Made by a program: the position numbers and the translations under genes
Shown here: positions 1-8,900 of the stretch, one piece after another
How positions within the stretch are numbered: the first letter of the stretch is position 1
Layout of the letters: every line of letters begins with the position of its first letter
Origin: an uncultured Clostridia bacterium
GTDB taxonomy: Bacteria > Bacillota > Clostridia > Christensenellales > UBA1242
DNA length: 23,084 nucleotides
Assembly (NCBI GenBank): GCA_934778125.1
Contig: CAKVOF010000019.1
Coordinates: 1 to 23,084 of the forward strand
Direction of reading: 5' to 3'
Notes under the pieces: generated by a model
The model's input: the letters and a program-made list of their open reading frames with translations, nothing else
Databases searched by the model: none
What the model was told of the DNA's origin: nothing

Positions 1-102
1 CTTTTTTTATTAGCGTTTTGGCAAAAGTTGTTACAAATCTAATAGGAAAATGGTTAATTATTGCAAGTATTTGACAATAACATATATATTACTGACAACT
101 CC

Positions 103-291
103 TTAGAAAGAACAATTCATACAATTGCAAGGATTAAGCCCGCATGTTGAGTTGTTTGTGGAGTTATCTAAAGCTGTTAAAATCAAAAGTAACAATATTA
201 AAAAGTTGGTGTTGGTGTTTAAGTCGGTTTCGCTTGCAGAAGCAAGTATTGATAATAGTAAAACTAATAATATGTTATTTGTGTTGTTCAT
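103..291 (-). CDS. small Cys-rich hydrophobic protein, unknown function
   Basis: A 62-residue ORF, not matched to a family I know. It is preferred over the overlapping plus-strand ORF because its ATG has a good ribosome binding site on the minus strand (GAGAGG, 8 bases before the ATG). The protein has two similar halves: an N/T-rich stretch then a short Leu/Ile run (residues 7-19), repeated at residues 25-41. It ends in a polar Asn/Ser/Thr stretch and a cysteine cluster (C50, C55, C57, C60). The hydrophobic runs are about 12-13 residues, short for ordinary transmembrane helices, and no signal-peptidase site is clear. It diverges from the ArsR-type regulator gene, which is the only hint of a metal or redox link, and that link is inference. 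The low-complexity composition means it could be a chance ORF. Confidence 0.45.
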   Translation of the reverse strand: MNNTNNILLVLLLSILASASETDLNTNTNFLILLLLILTALDNSTNNSTCGLNPCNCMNCSF

Positions 292-375
292 AAAATTATC
301 CTCTCGAATTTAACAAAATGTTCCAAAATTCATCAATAATATTTAATATGTTTTAGAATTAGAAATTGTGATTAT

Positions 376-404
376 TTGAAGTTAAAAATGAAAAGTTGTA
401 TAAT
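376..404 (+). promoter_or_regulatory. candidate distal sigma-A promoter for the ArsR-type gene
   Basis: A -35 TTGAAG (376-381) and a perfect -10 TATAAT (399-404) are separated by 17 bases. Transcription would start near 411 and leave a leader of about 160 bases, in which I see no riboswitch or terminator hairpin. A weaker promoter may lie closer to the gene, overlapping the operator at 518-537. Confidence 0.45.
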
Positions 405-517
405 AGCGATTGTTAAATAGATTACATAAATATAGTTGCTAAAAAATTAATAGGCCTGAATGATAATGTGAGTTTAAACATTTAAAGAGAGTTTATGTAT
501 TTAGATATTTAAAATGA

Positions 518-537
518 ATTAGAGCAAATGCTTTAAT
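518..537. promoter_or_regulatory. candidate ArsR-type operator (9-2-9 inverted repeat)
   Basis: ATTAGAGCA and TGCTTTAAT flank a 2-base centre, with one mismatch between the arms. Size and shape fit ArsR/SmtB-family operators, which are imperfect palindromes containing CA-rich half-sites around a short spacer. It lies 35 bases before the regulator start. The right arm contains a possible weak -10 (TTTAAT, 532-537), so binding there could mediate autorepression. The two-base loop makes an RNA hairpin role unlikely. Confidence 0.4.
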
Positions 538-571
538 AAGTTAAGGTTTGGATTGAAAGGGAGAAGTGAAA

Positions 572-913
572 ATGGGAGAAATACTATTATTAAATAATAA
601 AAACTATGATATGCTAAAAGACTATATGCCAAAGGATAACACTCTTAAAAAAATTGCTGAATTTTTTAACTCGTTTTCTGATCCCACACGGGTTAAAATT
701 ATAACAGCACTGTGTGTTACGGAGATGTGTGTTAACGACTTATCTATAGTATTAAATTTGAATCAAACAACGGTTAGTCATCAGTTGAAACTCTTAAAGG
801 CTTCTGGAATTGTTGATTGCACAAGGTTTGGTAAAATTATGTACTATAAAATAATAAATGATAGTGTTAATGATATTATTTCAAGCGGTGTTGATTATTT
901 GCTTGCAAACTAG
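572..913 (+). CDS. ArsR/SmtB-family winged-helix transcriptional repressor
   Basis: A 113-residue DNA-binding repressor, the usual size for the family. The start is ATG 572, since GGGAG (559-563) sits 8 bases before it; the in-frame GTG at 566 is too close to that site. The family signature is the SDPTR segment (near residue 36) followed by the winged-helix recognition region with TTVSHQLKLL. In ArsR/CadC proteins the alpha-3 helix carries a CVC metal-binding pair; here the region reads MCVND, so only the first Cys remains, and there is no C-terminal alpha-5 His/Asp/Glu metal motif. The ligand is therefore unknown: the protein may sense something other than metal, use C48 and C53 for redox, or bind without a small ligand. 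It is single-cistronic with its own terminator and diverges from a small Cys-rich ORF. Family assignment is firm; function is not. Confidence 0.9.
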   Translation: MGEILLLNNKNYDMLKDYMPKDNTLKKIAEFFNSFSDPTRVKIITALCVTEMCVNDLSIVLNLNQTTVSHQLKLLKASGIVDCTRFGKIMYYKIINDSVNDIISSGVDYLLAN

Positions 914-922
914 GCTTGCTCT

Positions 923-962
923 AAACTTAACAATAAAAATTAATTATTGTTTGCAGTTTTTT
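923..962 (+). terminator. intrinsic terminator of the ArsR-type gene
   Basis: An inner stem AACAATAA / TTATTGTT (929-936 with 944-951) and, across a small bulge, an outer stem AAACT / AGTTT are followed by a T run to 962. It begins about 10 bases after the stop codon. Confidence 0.6.
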
Positions 963-1140
963 AACTAGCAAACATTTTTTAAATTTTGATACTAAATTTT
1001 TAACTGTTTAATATTTAGTTGTTTAGCTTAGAAGTAGTTTATTTTTAAAGTTAAATTTTTTTATTTAATGATAGTTTTAATTTTTACGAAAATGTTTTAT
1101 TAATTAAAATTTTATGGAGAAAATTTTTGTTTTTAACTGC

Positions 1141-1168
1141 TTGTAATTTAAACAATAAGTGATATAAT
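1141..1168 (+). promoter_or_regulatory. uvrC promoter with extended -10, predicting leaderless mRNA
   Basis: A -35 TTGTAA (1141-1146), a 16-base spacer and an extended -10 TGATATAAT (TATAAT at 1163-1168). The expected transcription start is about 1175, which is the A of the uvrC ATG. No Shine-Dalgarno sequence precedes that ATG, in agreement with a leaderless transcript. The 260-base stretch between the ArsR gene and uvrC holds nothing else recognisable; it is very AT-rich and carries three loose copies of TTTTTAACT. Confidence 0.6.
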
Positions 1169-1174
1169 AAAAAT

Positions 1175-2995
1175 ATGAGAGAAGATATAAGAAAAAAAAT
1201 AAAACAAAAGGTGTATGATTTACCAACTTGCCCTGGCGTGTATAAAATGCTTGATGAAAATAATAATATTATTTATATCGGCAAGGCTAAGAATTTAAAA
1301 AATAGAGTAAGTTCGTATTTTATAAACACCGATAAACCAGAGAAAGTTAAGCAAATGGTTGAGCATATTTTTGACTTTGAGTATATTGTTGTGAAAACTG
1401 AACTTGATGCTCTAACGCTTGAGAGTAATTTAATTCACCTTCACCAACCGTTTTATAATATATTACTAAAAGATGGAAAAGCGTTTCCTTATATTAGAAT
1501 TAATAAAAAAGAAAAATATCCAAGAGTTGAGATTGTTAGAAAGGTTAAAAATGATGGGGCGAGTTATTATGGTCCATATTTTGCCAAAATAAATATAAAT
1601 TCTCTTTATCAAATCATAAACAACACATTCAAACTAAGAGATTGCAATTATAATCTAGACAATAAAAAACTAGATAGAGAGTGTTTACAATATCACATCG
1701 AAAATTGCTTAGCGCCTTGCACTGGGAAGGTGAATGCAGAAGAGTATAGGAAAGAGGTTGATAGAGTTGTTGATTTTCTTAATGGAGATTTGTCCTACGC
1801 AAAAAGAGTTTTGGAAAACAAAATGAAAGTGTGCTCTAGTTTACAGCAGTATGAAAAGGCTATGGAATATAGAGATGACTTAAAGCAAATTGAATATTTG
1901 AATTCACTTATTTTAACTGAGCTAACCAGGTTAATCGACTTAGATGCGTTTGCAATGTTTGAGCGAAATAATGAAAAAGTTGTGAGTGTATTAATCGTTC
2001 GTGGAGGGAAAACGGTTGGTGTTTCTAACTTCAAATTAGATGATGTTAGTGAGAATAATGATTCTTATTTAAATTTCATTATTCAATACTATATGGCAGA
2101 GAACCATATACCTACTGACATTATCGTGCAAGATTGTGACAAAAACCTACTTGAATGTTATCTTCAAAACAAATTTAATAGCAAGGTTAATGTTAGTGTT
2201 TCTAAAATAGGAATTAAGAAAAAGCTGTTAGATGTGGCTTTCGATAATGCTAAAGAATACTATGATAAAAGCATAGAAAAAAGTGAAAGAAAAAGAATAG
2301 CAATTGAAAACACGCTTGAAGATTTAAAAAACAAATTGAATTTAAGATATTTGCCTGTTAGAATTGAAGGCTACGATATAAGCAACTTGCAAGGAACAAA
2401 CACAGTTGCAAGTATGGTTGTGTTTGAGCAAGGTGTTCCAAATAAAAAGCACTATAGAAAATTCAAAATTGATAGAAATGGTCAAAACGATTTTGATTCG
2501 ATGCGCCAAGTAATAACAAGAAGAATTCACGAATATAATCTAGGTAGAGATGTTAGTTTTTCAAAGCGACCGAATCTAATTTTAATTGATGGGGGAATAG
2601 GTCAGTTAGGCTATGCAAATAATGTGCTTAAAGAATTTGATTTCGATTGTGATATTGCATCTCTAGCAAAAAGGCTAGAAGAGGTTTATAAGCCAGACTC
2701 AAACATCCCAATCATTATAAGCAAACGAGAGAATGCTTTGAAATTGCTTCAAAATGTTAGAGATGAAAGCCATAGATTTGCAATCACTTTCCAGAGGTCT
2801 TTAAGGCAAAAGAAAAACTTAACAAGTGCTCTTGAAAATATTCCACTTATATCTAAAAAGAAGTCAATTGAGCTTATTAAACATTTCAAGAGTATTGATA
2901 AAATAAAGCAAGCGAACTTAAGTGAACTTATGCAAGTTGATGGAATTGGAATGAAACTCGCTAAAAATATTTATGAATATTTTCATAATGATTAA
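1175..2995 (+). CDS. uvrC: UvrABC excinuclease subunit C
   Basis: UvrC makes the 3' and 5' incisions around bulky DNA lesions after UvrA/UvrB loading. At 606 residues it is the normal family length. The N-terminal GIY-YIG nuclease domain is clear (GVYKM near residue 21, then IIYIGKAKNL). Four cysteines, C157, C170, C178 and C182, match the conserved spacing of the UvrC iron-sulphur cluster. A UVR motif that contacts UvrB follows at about 205-235 (LQQYEKAMEYRDDL). The C-terminal RNase H-like endonuclease shows GYDISN, LILIDGGIGQL and the His of RDESHRFA. A helix-hairpin-helix region (VDGIGMKLAKNI) ends the protein. No other Met lies near the N-terminus ahead of the GIY motif, so ATG 1175 is the start despite lacking a ribosome binding site. 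The gene is monocistronic, between its own promoter and terminator. uvrA and uvrB are not in the window. Confidence 0.97.
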   Translation: MREDIRKKIKQKVYDLPTCPGVYKMLDENNNIIYIGKAKNLKNRVSSYFINTDKPEKVKQMVEHIFDFEYIVVKTELDALTLESNLIHLHQPFYNILLKDGKAFPYIRINKKEKYPRVEIVRKVKNDGASYYGPYFAKININSLYQIINNTFKLRDCNYNLDNKKLDRECLQYHIENCLAPCTGKVNAEEYRKEVDRVVDFLNGDLSYAKRVLENKMKVCSSLQQYEKAMEYRDDLKQIEYLNSLILTELTRLIDLDAFAMFERNNEKVVSVLIVRGGKTVGVSNFKLDDVSENNDSYLNFIIQYYMAENHIPTDIIVQDCDKNLLECYLQNKFNSKVNVSVSKIGIKKKLLDVAFDNAKEYYDKSIEKSERKRIAIENTLEDLKNKLNLRYLPVRIEGYDISNLQGTNTVASMVVFEQGVPNKKHYRKFKIDRNGQNDFDSMRQVITRRIHEYNLGRDVSFSKRPNLILIDGGIGQLGYANNVLKEFDFDCDIASLAKRLEEVYKPDSNIPIIISKRENALKLLQNVRDESHRFAITFQRSLRQKKNLTSALENIPLISKKKSIELIKHFKSIDKIKQANLSELMQVDGIGMKLAKNIYEYFHND

Positions 2996-3015
2996 AATTT
3001 TCATTGGTAAAACTT

Positions 3016-3045
3016 AAGCAACTAACTTTTGCTAGTTGCTTTTTT
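3016..3045 (+). terminator. intrinsic terminator of uvrC
   Basis: A 9-bp perfect stem AAGCAACTA / TAGTTGCTT (3016-3024 with 3033-3041) with an 8-base loop and a run of T to 3045. It starts 20 bases after the uvrC stop. Confidence 0.8.
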
Positions 3046-3188
3046 AACATTTTAATGTGCTTTGGCATAATAATTCAAAAGAAGATTTAAATTTTTAATT
3101 TTATTTGTTTATATAAATATTATGATGTGTAACTATAATGCATTATTTATATATAATAAATAATATTTATGTAATTGCAAAATTTAGA

Positions 3189-3217
3189 TTGAAAAAATAA
3201 TTTTTATGGGTTAAAAT
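3189..3217 (+). promoter_or_regulatory. candidate sigma-A promoter of the murB operon
   Basis: TTGAAA (3189-3194), a 17-base spacer and TAAAAT (3212-3217). The predicted transcription start, about 3224, lies inside the longest murB frame and just before the second in-frame ATG (3230). Upstream, 3142-3164 is an A/T-only inverted repeat (8-7-8) of doubtful meaning. Confidence 0.45.
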
Positions 3218-4138
3218 ATGTTTGTTAAGATGTTAAAATTAAAAAATGCTTTAAAGAAAATTTATGGCTTGAAATTTAAAACAAATTTTGAAATGAAAAG
3301 CATCACAAGTTTTAAAATTGGTGGAAAGGCTAAAATTTTAATTGAACCTTCAAATCTAGAGCATTTTATTAAGGTTTATCATCTTTTGAGTGATTTGAAA
3401 ATTCCATATGTTGTGTTGGGGAATTGCACCAATGTTTTGATTTCAGATAAGGGTTTTGAGGGTGCTGTTATTAAAATTGGAAATGAATTTTCTAATTTTG
3501 AAATTCACGATAATTTAATAATTGCAAGGTCTGGTGCGTTACTAAATAAGATTATCTCCGTTGCGTGTAAAAACAATTTGCAAGGAATGGAAGAGGGTTT
3601 TGGAATTCCGGGAACTATTGGCGGAGCAGTTTATATGAATGCATCGGCGTACTCGTTTGAAATGGCAGGGGTGGTTAAATCAGTTCTTGCAATGGTTGAT
3701 GGAAAAATAAAAGAATTTTCAAATGCTGATTGTGAGTTTGGCTATAGGAAAAGCGTTTTTCAAAAGTTAACGAATGTAATAATCTTAGAGGTGGAGTTTG
3801 ATTTAAAGAAAGTTGTTAATGTTAACTTATTTGAAATTGCCCTAGCAACTATGAAAAAGAGAAGAGAAAGTCAACCACTAAACACTTTTAATGCGGGTTC
3901 AATATTTAAGAAAGTTGGGAATGAATCTGCAGGTAAAATAATAGATGAGCTAGGATTAAAAAGTTTTTCTTGTGGCGGAGCGAAAATAAGCGAAAAGCAC
4001 GCAAATTTTATAGAGAACTATAATAACGCAACATTTAATGATGTTATGGTTTTGATAGACTTTATCAAAAAGTACGTTAAGGTCAATAAGGATATAAATT
4101 TAGAAACAGAAATAAAAGTGATAGGAGAGGAAAAATGA
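3218..4138 (+). CDS. murB: UDP-N-acetylenolpyruvoylglucosamine reductase (MurB)
   Basis: MurB is the cytoplasmic FAD enzyme that reduces UDP-GlcNAc-enolpyruvate to UDP-MurNAc with NADPH, the second committed step of peptidoglycan synthesis. The 306 residues fit the type II (Gram-positive) form. Seen: the FAD-binding start TSFKIGGKA (about 28-36), VVLGNCTNVLIS, the hallmark GIPGTIGGAVYMNASAY, the FGYRKSVF segment with the catalytic-region Arg, and the catalytic Ser in NAGSIFK (S228). C-terminal KISEKHANFI is typical. Start choice is uncertain: ATG 3218 has only a weak TGGG upstream, and the best promoter would begin transcription at about 3224, favouring ATG 3230 (four residues shorter). It overlaps the next gene by 4 bases (ATGA), indicating translational coupling. 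Confidence 0.95.
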   Translation: MFVKMLKLKNALKKIYGLKFKTNFEMKSITSFKIGGKAKILIEPSNLEHFIKVYHLLSDLKIPYVVLGNCTNVLISDKGFEGAVIKIGNEFSNFEIHDNLIIARSGALLNKIISVACKNNLQGMEEGFGIPGTIGGAVYMNASAYSFEMAGVVKSVLAMVDGKIKEFSNADCEFGYRKSVFQKLTNVIILEVEFDLKKVVNVNLFEIALATMKKRRESQPLNTFNAGSIFKKVGNESAGKIIDELGLKSFSCGGAKISEKHANFIENYNNATFNDVMVLIDFIKKYVKVNKDINLETEIKVIGEEK

Positions 4139-4878
4139 TTTTAGGTGATTATCATGTGCATAGTAAATTTTCAAAAGATGCTGTTAGCACGATTAAAGAT
4201 AATGCACAGGTTGGGTTAATAAAAGGATTAAAGCAAATTGGTTCAACGGAGCACGCGTTTTATCATCAATATGGAATATCAAAAAAGGACTTGCCTAAAA
4301 TCCAAGATGAAGTTAATGCTATTAATGCAAGCCATCCTATTAGAGTTCTAATGGGGATAGAAGCGAACTTGATATCAGATAAAGGCGAAATTGATGTTCC
4401 GCTAAGTATCCAAAAGTCGCTTGACTATGTGGTTCTTGGAGCTCATAAAAGTTGCAAATTTTTCACCAAGCCTTTTCCGTTTGTTAAATTTTTCAAACAC
4501 TTGAAGTTAAGAAACACGAGTAAAAAGCAAATTCAGAGAAATACGGAAAGTTATATTAAAGCAATGGAAAATAATAACATTAATATTCTTGCTCACTTGA
4601 ACTATGCTTGTAAGGTTGATGTTGCTAAAGTTGGAGAAGTTGCTAAAAGGCTTGGAATATATATTGAGTTAAATGGAAGGAAAAATTGTTTAACCAAAGA
4701 AGAAATTAAAACATTGGTTGATATGGGTTGTCAGTTTATTGTGAATTCAGATGCTCATAATGCCGAAAGAGTGGCAGATTGCCATAAAGGGATAAACATA
4801 ATAGAAAAGAATAACATACCAGAAGACCTTGTTGCGAATATAAACAAACTTCCAACATTTGCAAAAAGGTTTGAGTGA
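4135..4878 (+). CDS. PHP-domain phosphoesterase
   Basis: A 247-residue protein of the PHP (polymerase and histidinol phosphatase) superfamily, metal-dependent phosphoesterases with a TIM-like barrel. The metal-binding motifs are all visible: DYHVH (H7, H9), STEHAF (E39, H40, with Glu where TDH is usual), GIEAN, LGAHKS, ILAHLN and the C-terminal NSDAH. The start has a strong site, AGGAGAGG, just before ATG 4135, overlapping the murB stop. A PHP protein sits next to murB in many Clostridia, but the substrate of this group is not firmly known. Histidinol phosphatase activity is possible, yet no his gene lies nearby, so I do not assign it. Confidence 0.88.
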   Translation: MILGDYHVHSKFSKDAVSTIKDNAQVGLIKGLKQIGSTEHAFYHQYGISKKDLPKIQDEVNAINASHPIRVLMGIEANLISDKGEIDVPLSIQKSLDYVVLGAHKSCKFFTKPFPFVKFFKHLKLRNTSKKQIQRNTESYIKAMENNNINILAHLNYACKVDVAKVGEVAKRLGIYIELNGRKNCLTKEEIKTLVDMGCQFIVNSDAHNAERVADCHKGINIIEKNNIPEDLVANINKLPTFAKRFE

Positions 4879-4898
4879 TAAAATAAGTTGAGGTAAAA

Positions 4899-5894
4899 AT
4901 GTCGTTTTCATCAGAAGCTAGAAATGAAGTTTTAAAAATTAATATTGAAAATGATTGCTGTGCGATTGCTTTTTTGAGCGCAATAATTAAATGTTCGGGG
5001 CAGATCAACATAAGTGAAAACGGTCATAAGGTTGTTGAAGTTTTTACCGAATTGAAAAACTTATATAGTAAGGTTAACGAAATAATAAAACAGTACTATG
5101 GTGAGGAATGTGAATTTGCATTAATTGAAGATTCAAATGCGAGTAAAAATGATAGATTTAAAATCACGTTGCCATATGATATAACCGATAGAATTTTGGT
5201 GGACCTTGGAATTTTTCAATTAGATGGCAGTGATAGGGTTGTGAATAACGGGATATCAGATTTTATTGTTGCCGATGAGTGTTGCAAAAGGGCATATATT
5301 ATGGGAGCGTTTGTTAGCTCTGCCACCAGTAATATTGTTATAAAGAAATACTCGAATGAAGAAAAGAAGAATAGTGGATATCACTTAGAATTTGTGTTGG
5401 GTTTTGATAGTTTGGCATTTGATTTGATTAAACTACTTGAGTATTTTGAAATTCACGCCAAAACAACATTGAGAAAAGGTGTTAGGCTTGTGTATATCAA
5501 GGATTACCAGCAAATATGCGATACTCTTGCATTGGTGGGAGCAAGCAAGGCGGTTTTAGAACTTCAAAATGAAGCAACAATAAGGGATTTAAGAAATAGC
5601 GTTAATCGTCAAAATAACTGCTTGAATGCAAATCTAACAAAAACGATAAATGCGAGCGTTAAGCAACTTAACGCAATAAAAGTTATTCAAGAAAATATGG
5701 GAATAGAGGCCTTAGATGAGAATTTGTCGGAATTGTGTTTGATAAGGCTTGCGAACCCAGATGAAAGCTTAGATAATTTAACAAAACTATGCTCAAAACC
5801 AGTAACAAAAAGTGGGATAAATCATAGGTTTGCCAAGATAATTGCCATTGCGGACAAAATTCAAAAGGATAAGCTTAAAATTCAGATGTGGTAA
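4899..5894 (+). CDS. whiA: DNA-binding protein WhiA (cell division/sporulation regulator family)
   Basis: WhiA is conserved in Gram-positive bacteria. It has an N-terminal LAGLIDADG-homing-endonuclease-like fold without nuclease activity and a C-terminal helix-turn-helix. In Streptomyces it controls sporulation division genes; in Bacillus it affects division and chromosome segregation. At 331 residues the length is typical. Seen: the N-terminal MSFSSEARNEV segment, the family hallmark CCKRAYIMGAF (near residue 125), YHLEFVLG (near 165), and the C-terminal DNA-binding part with NRQNNC, LCLIRLANP and SGINHRF. TTGAGGT before ATG 4899 serves as ribosome binding site, 20 bases after the PHP gene. 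In many Clostridia, rapZ and yvcK sit immediately before whiA; neither is present here. Confidence 0.95.
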   Translation: MSFSSEARNEVLKINIENDCCAIAFLSAIIKCSGQINISENGHKVVEVFTELKNLYSKVNEIIKQYYGEECEFALIEDSNASKNDRFKITLPYDITDRILVDLGIFQLDGSDRVVNNGISDFIVADECCKRAYIMGAFVSSATSNIVIKKYSNEEKKNSGYHLEFVLGFDSLAFDLIKLLEYFEIHAKTTLRKGVRLVYIKDYQQICDTLALVGASKAVLELQNEATIRDLRNSVNRQNNCLNANLTKTINASVKQLNAIKVIQENMGIEALDENLSELCLIRLANPDESLDNLTKLCSKPVTKSGINHRFAKIIAIADKIQKDKLKIQMW

Positions 5895-5920
5895 GTATCT
5901 TAAGTTACTAGGAGGAAAAA

Positions 5921-8900
5921 ATGAATCAATTTGTACACTTGCATGTTCACACAGAATATAGTTTGCTTGATGGAATTGCAAGAATTGAAAAACTTGTGAA
6001 AGAATGTAAAGAACGTAATATGCCAGCTGTTGCGATAACCGATCACGGTAATATGTATGGTGCGGTTACTTTATATGATGCTGTTAAAGATATGAATAAG
6101 AAAAACCCCGGTTTAAATCTTAAAGCGATAATAGGCACGGAGTTTTATGTTGCAGAAGATTTAAATGTTAAAACTGGTAAAAGCAAAAATAATCACTTAA
6201 TTCTGCTTGCAAAAAACAAAGTGGGTTATCATAATCTTTGCAAATTAAATACTATTGCTTTTAGAGATGGATTTTATTATAAGCCAAGAATTGACCATTC
6301 AGCTATTGAGAAGTATAGTGAAGGTTTAATTTGCTTAAGTGCCTGCCTTGCAAGTGAAGTTCAACAACAAATTTTGCACGGTGAATATGAAGAGGCAGAA
6401 AACACAGTTAAATGGTATCATAGCATATTTAAAGATGATTACTATATTGAACTTCAAAATCAACATTTAGAAGAGCAAATCGAAGTTAATAAAATGCTTA
6501 AAGAATTTGCGAAAAAGTATAATATCAAAACAGTTGCAACAAACGATGTGCACTATATTAATCGTGAAGATGCAGAAGTGCAAGATGTTTTGATGTGTGT
6601 TCAGATGGGTAAAACTATTAATGATCCTAATAGATTAAAATTTCCCAACGATGAGTTTTATTTAAAAACATACGATGAGATGGCAGAAGTTTTCCCAAAC
6701 GACCTAGATGCATTAGCAACCACTTTGGAAATTGCTGATAAATGCACATTCTCGTTTGAAGAAGAAAATATTGATAAAAATTTATATATGTTTCCACCAT
6801 ATATGCCACCAGATAATAAATCGGTTGAAGATTATCTTCGCGAGTTAACCGAAAAAGGCTTAATTAGAAGATATGGTGAAGTAACAGATGTTATTCGTGA
6901 AAGAGTTGAAAGAGAATTGGGTGTTATAATAAAACAAGGGTTCGCTCAATATTTTCTAACGGTTTGGGATTATATTAATGCTGCAAAAACAATGGGCGTT
7001 CCAGTTGGGCCGGGAAGAGGTAGTGGAGCGGGAAGCGTGGTTGCATATGCAATTGGAATCACCGATATTGATCCATTCAAATTTGACCTACTTTTTGAAA
7101 GATTTTTGCACACTGAAAGAGTAACCGCACCCGATTTTGATGTGGACTTTGCCGATGATAGAAGGCAAGATGTTATAGACTATGTTAGAGATAAATATGG
7201 TGCAGATAAAGTTGTGAAAATAGTAACATTTGGAACAATGGCTGCTAAAAATGCTATAAAAGATGTTGGAAGAGTTTTGGGTGTTCCATATAGCGAAATG
7301 GACAAGATAACTAAAAATATTCCAAATATTCCAGCAAAACACCACGATGTTATTAAGAAATGCTTTGGTTTTTATCAAGCAAAAGAGGGTGACAAAGATT
7401 TTGGCGTGGAGTATGCTGTGCCAGATTTAGTTGAAGCTTACAACACAAACCCAGATGTTAAAAGAGTTGTTGATATCGCTATGAAAATCGAGGGAGCCCC
7501 AAGGCAGTGTTCAACCCATGCATGTGGTGTTGTTATCGCTTGTGGAGACTTGTTTGAATTTATGCCACTAAGCAGAAATGGAGATGATTTAACCACTCAA
7601 TATTCTATGACCGATATTGAAAGGTTGGGGCACTTAAAAATGGACTTTTTAGGGCTTCGAAACTTAAATGATATTCAAAAGTGTTTGCAATATGTTAAAG
7701 AAAACCATGGCGTTGAAATTGATTTTTCAAAATCAAATTACGATGATGCGGGTGTTTATAAAATGATTTCAACTGGAAACACAAAAGCGGTGTTCCAAAT
7801 TGAAAGTGGCGGGTTTCAAAAGTTTATGAGAGAACTTCAACCAACCGGCATAGAAGATATTGTGGCGGGTGTGTCGTTATTCAGACCAGGCCCAATGGAT
7901 AGTATTCCAAGATATGTTCATAATAAGCATCACCCAGAAGATGTAACGTTTGATCATCCGATTTTGGAACCTATTTTGAATGTTACCTATGGATGCATTG
8001 TTTATCAAGAGCAAGTTATGAGAATCGTTCAAGATATGGCGGGCTACACGCTTGGTCAGGCCGATATGGTTCGAAGAATGATGGGCAAGAAAAAACTTGA
8101 AGCAATGCAAAAAGAAAAAGCAGTGTTCCTATTTGGAAAACCTGCTGAAAACGGAAAGCCTGCAATTGATGGTGCGATAAAAAGGGGAGTTAAACAAGAA
8201 GTTGCTGAAAAAATATGGGGTGAAATGGAAAGTTTTGCTTCTTATGCGTTTAATAAATCCCACGCGGCCGCATATTCAGTTGTAACTTATGAAACAGCAT
8301 ATTTAAAAACATATTATGAGCCAGAGTTTTTAACAAGTGTTTTAAATAATAGAATTTCAAACTCAGATGAATTAAAAAACTATGTTACTTATGCAAAATC
8401 AGAAGGAATTGAAGTTTTGCCACCTGATATAAATAAGAGCCAAACCTTCTTTAGTGTTAAAGATAATAAAATTAGATTTGGACTTGCTGGATTAAAAGGT
8501 GTTGGTGTTGGCGTAATAAACGAAATAATAAAAGAACGTGAAGCTAATGGCGAGTTTAAAAGTTTATATGATTTCATCGATAGGTTAGATGGAATGTGCA
8601 TAAATAAAAGGTGCATTGAAAGTATGATTTTAAGTGGTGCGTTTGATTGTTTTGGATATAAGCGTTCGCAAATGATGAGGGTTTATTCCCAAATCATTGA
8701 GATGGTAACCAAAGATAGAAAATTTAGAGCGACTGGTCAAATAGGGCTTTTTGACGATTTATTAAAGCAAGATTCATCAAATGAAGTTGAATATCCAAAC
8801 ATCCCCGAATATGATGACCATGCTAAGTTGAAATTAGAAAAAGAGGTTGTTGGCGTTTATATTTCTGGGCACCCACTAAGCAAATATGCTGGTGAATTTA

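Noticed and set aside
71..90. TTGACA followed by TATATT, looking like a promoter
   Set aside because: The two boxes are only 8 bases apart, and no -10 exists at 16-18 bases.
125..313. 62-codon plus-strand frame opposite the small Cys-rich ORF
   Set aside because: TTG start without a ribosome binding site, while the opposite strand has a good one and a patterned product.
957..1140. Three loose copies of TTTTTAACT before uvrC
   Set aside because: Short, very AT-rich and irregularly spaced, so expected by chance in this composition.
3142..3164. 8-7-8 inverted repeat before murB
   Set aside because: Made only of A and T, with no T run placed as a terminator and no link to the promoter; not distinguishable from chance.
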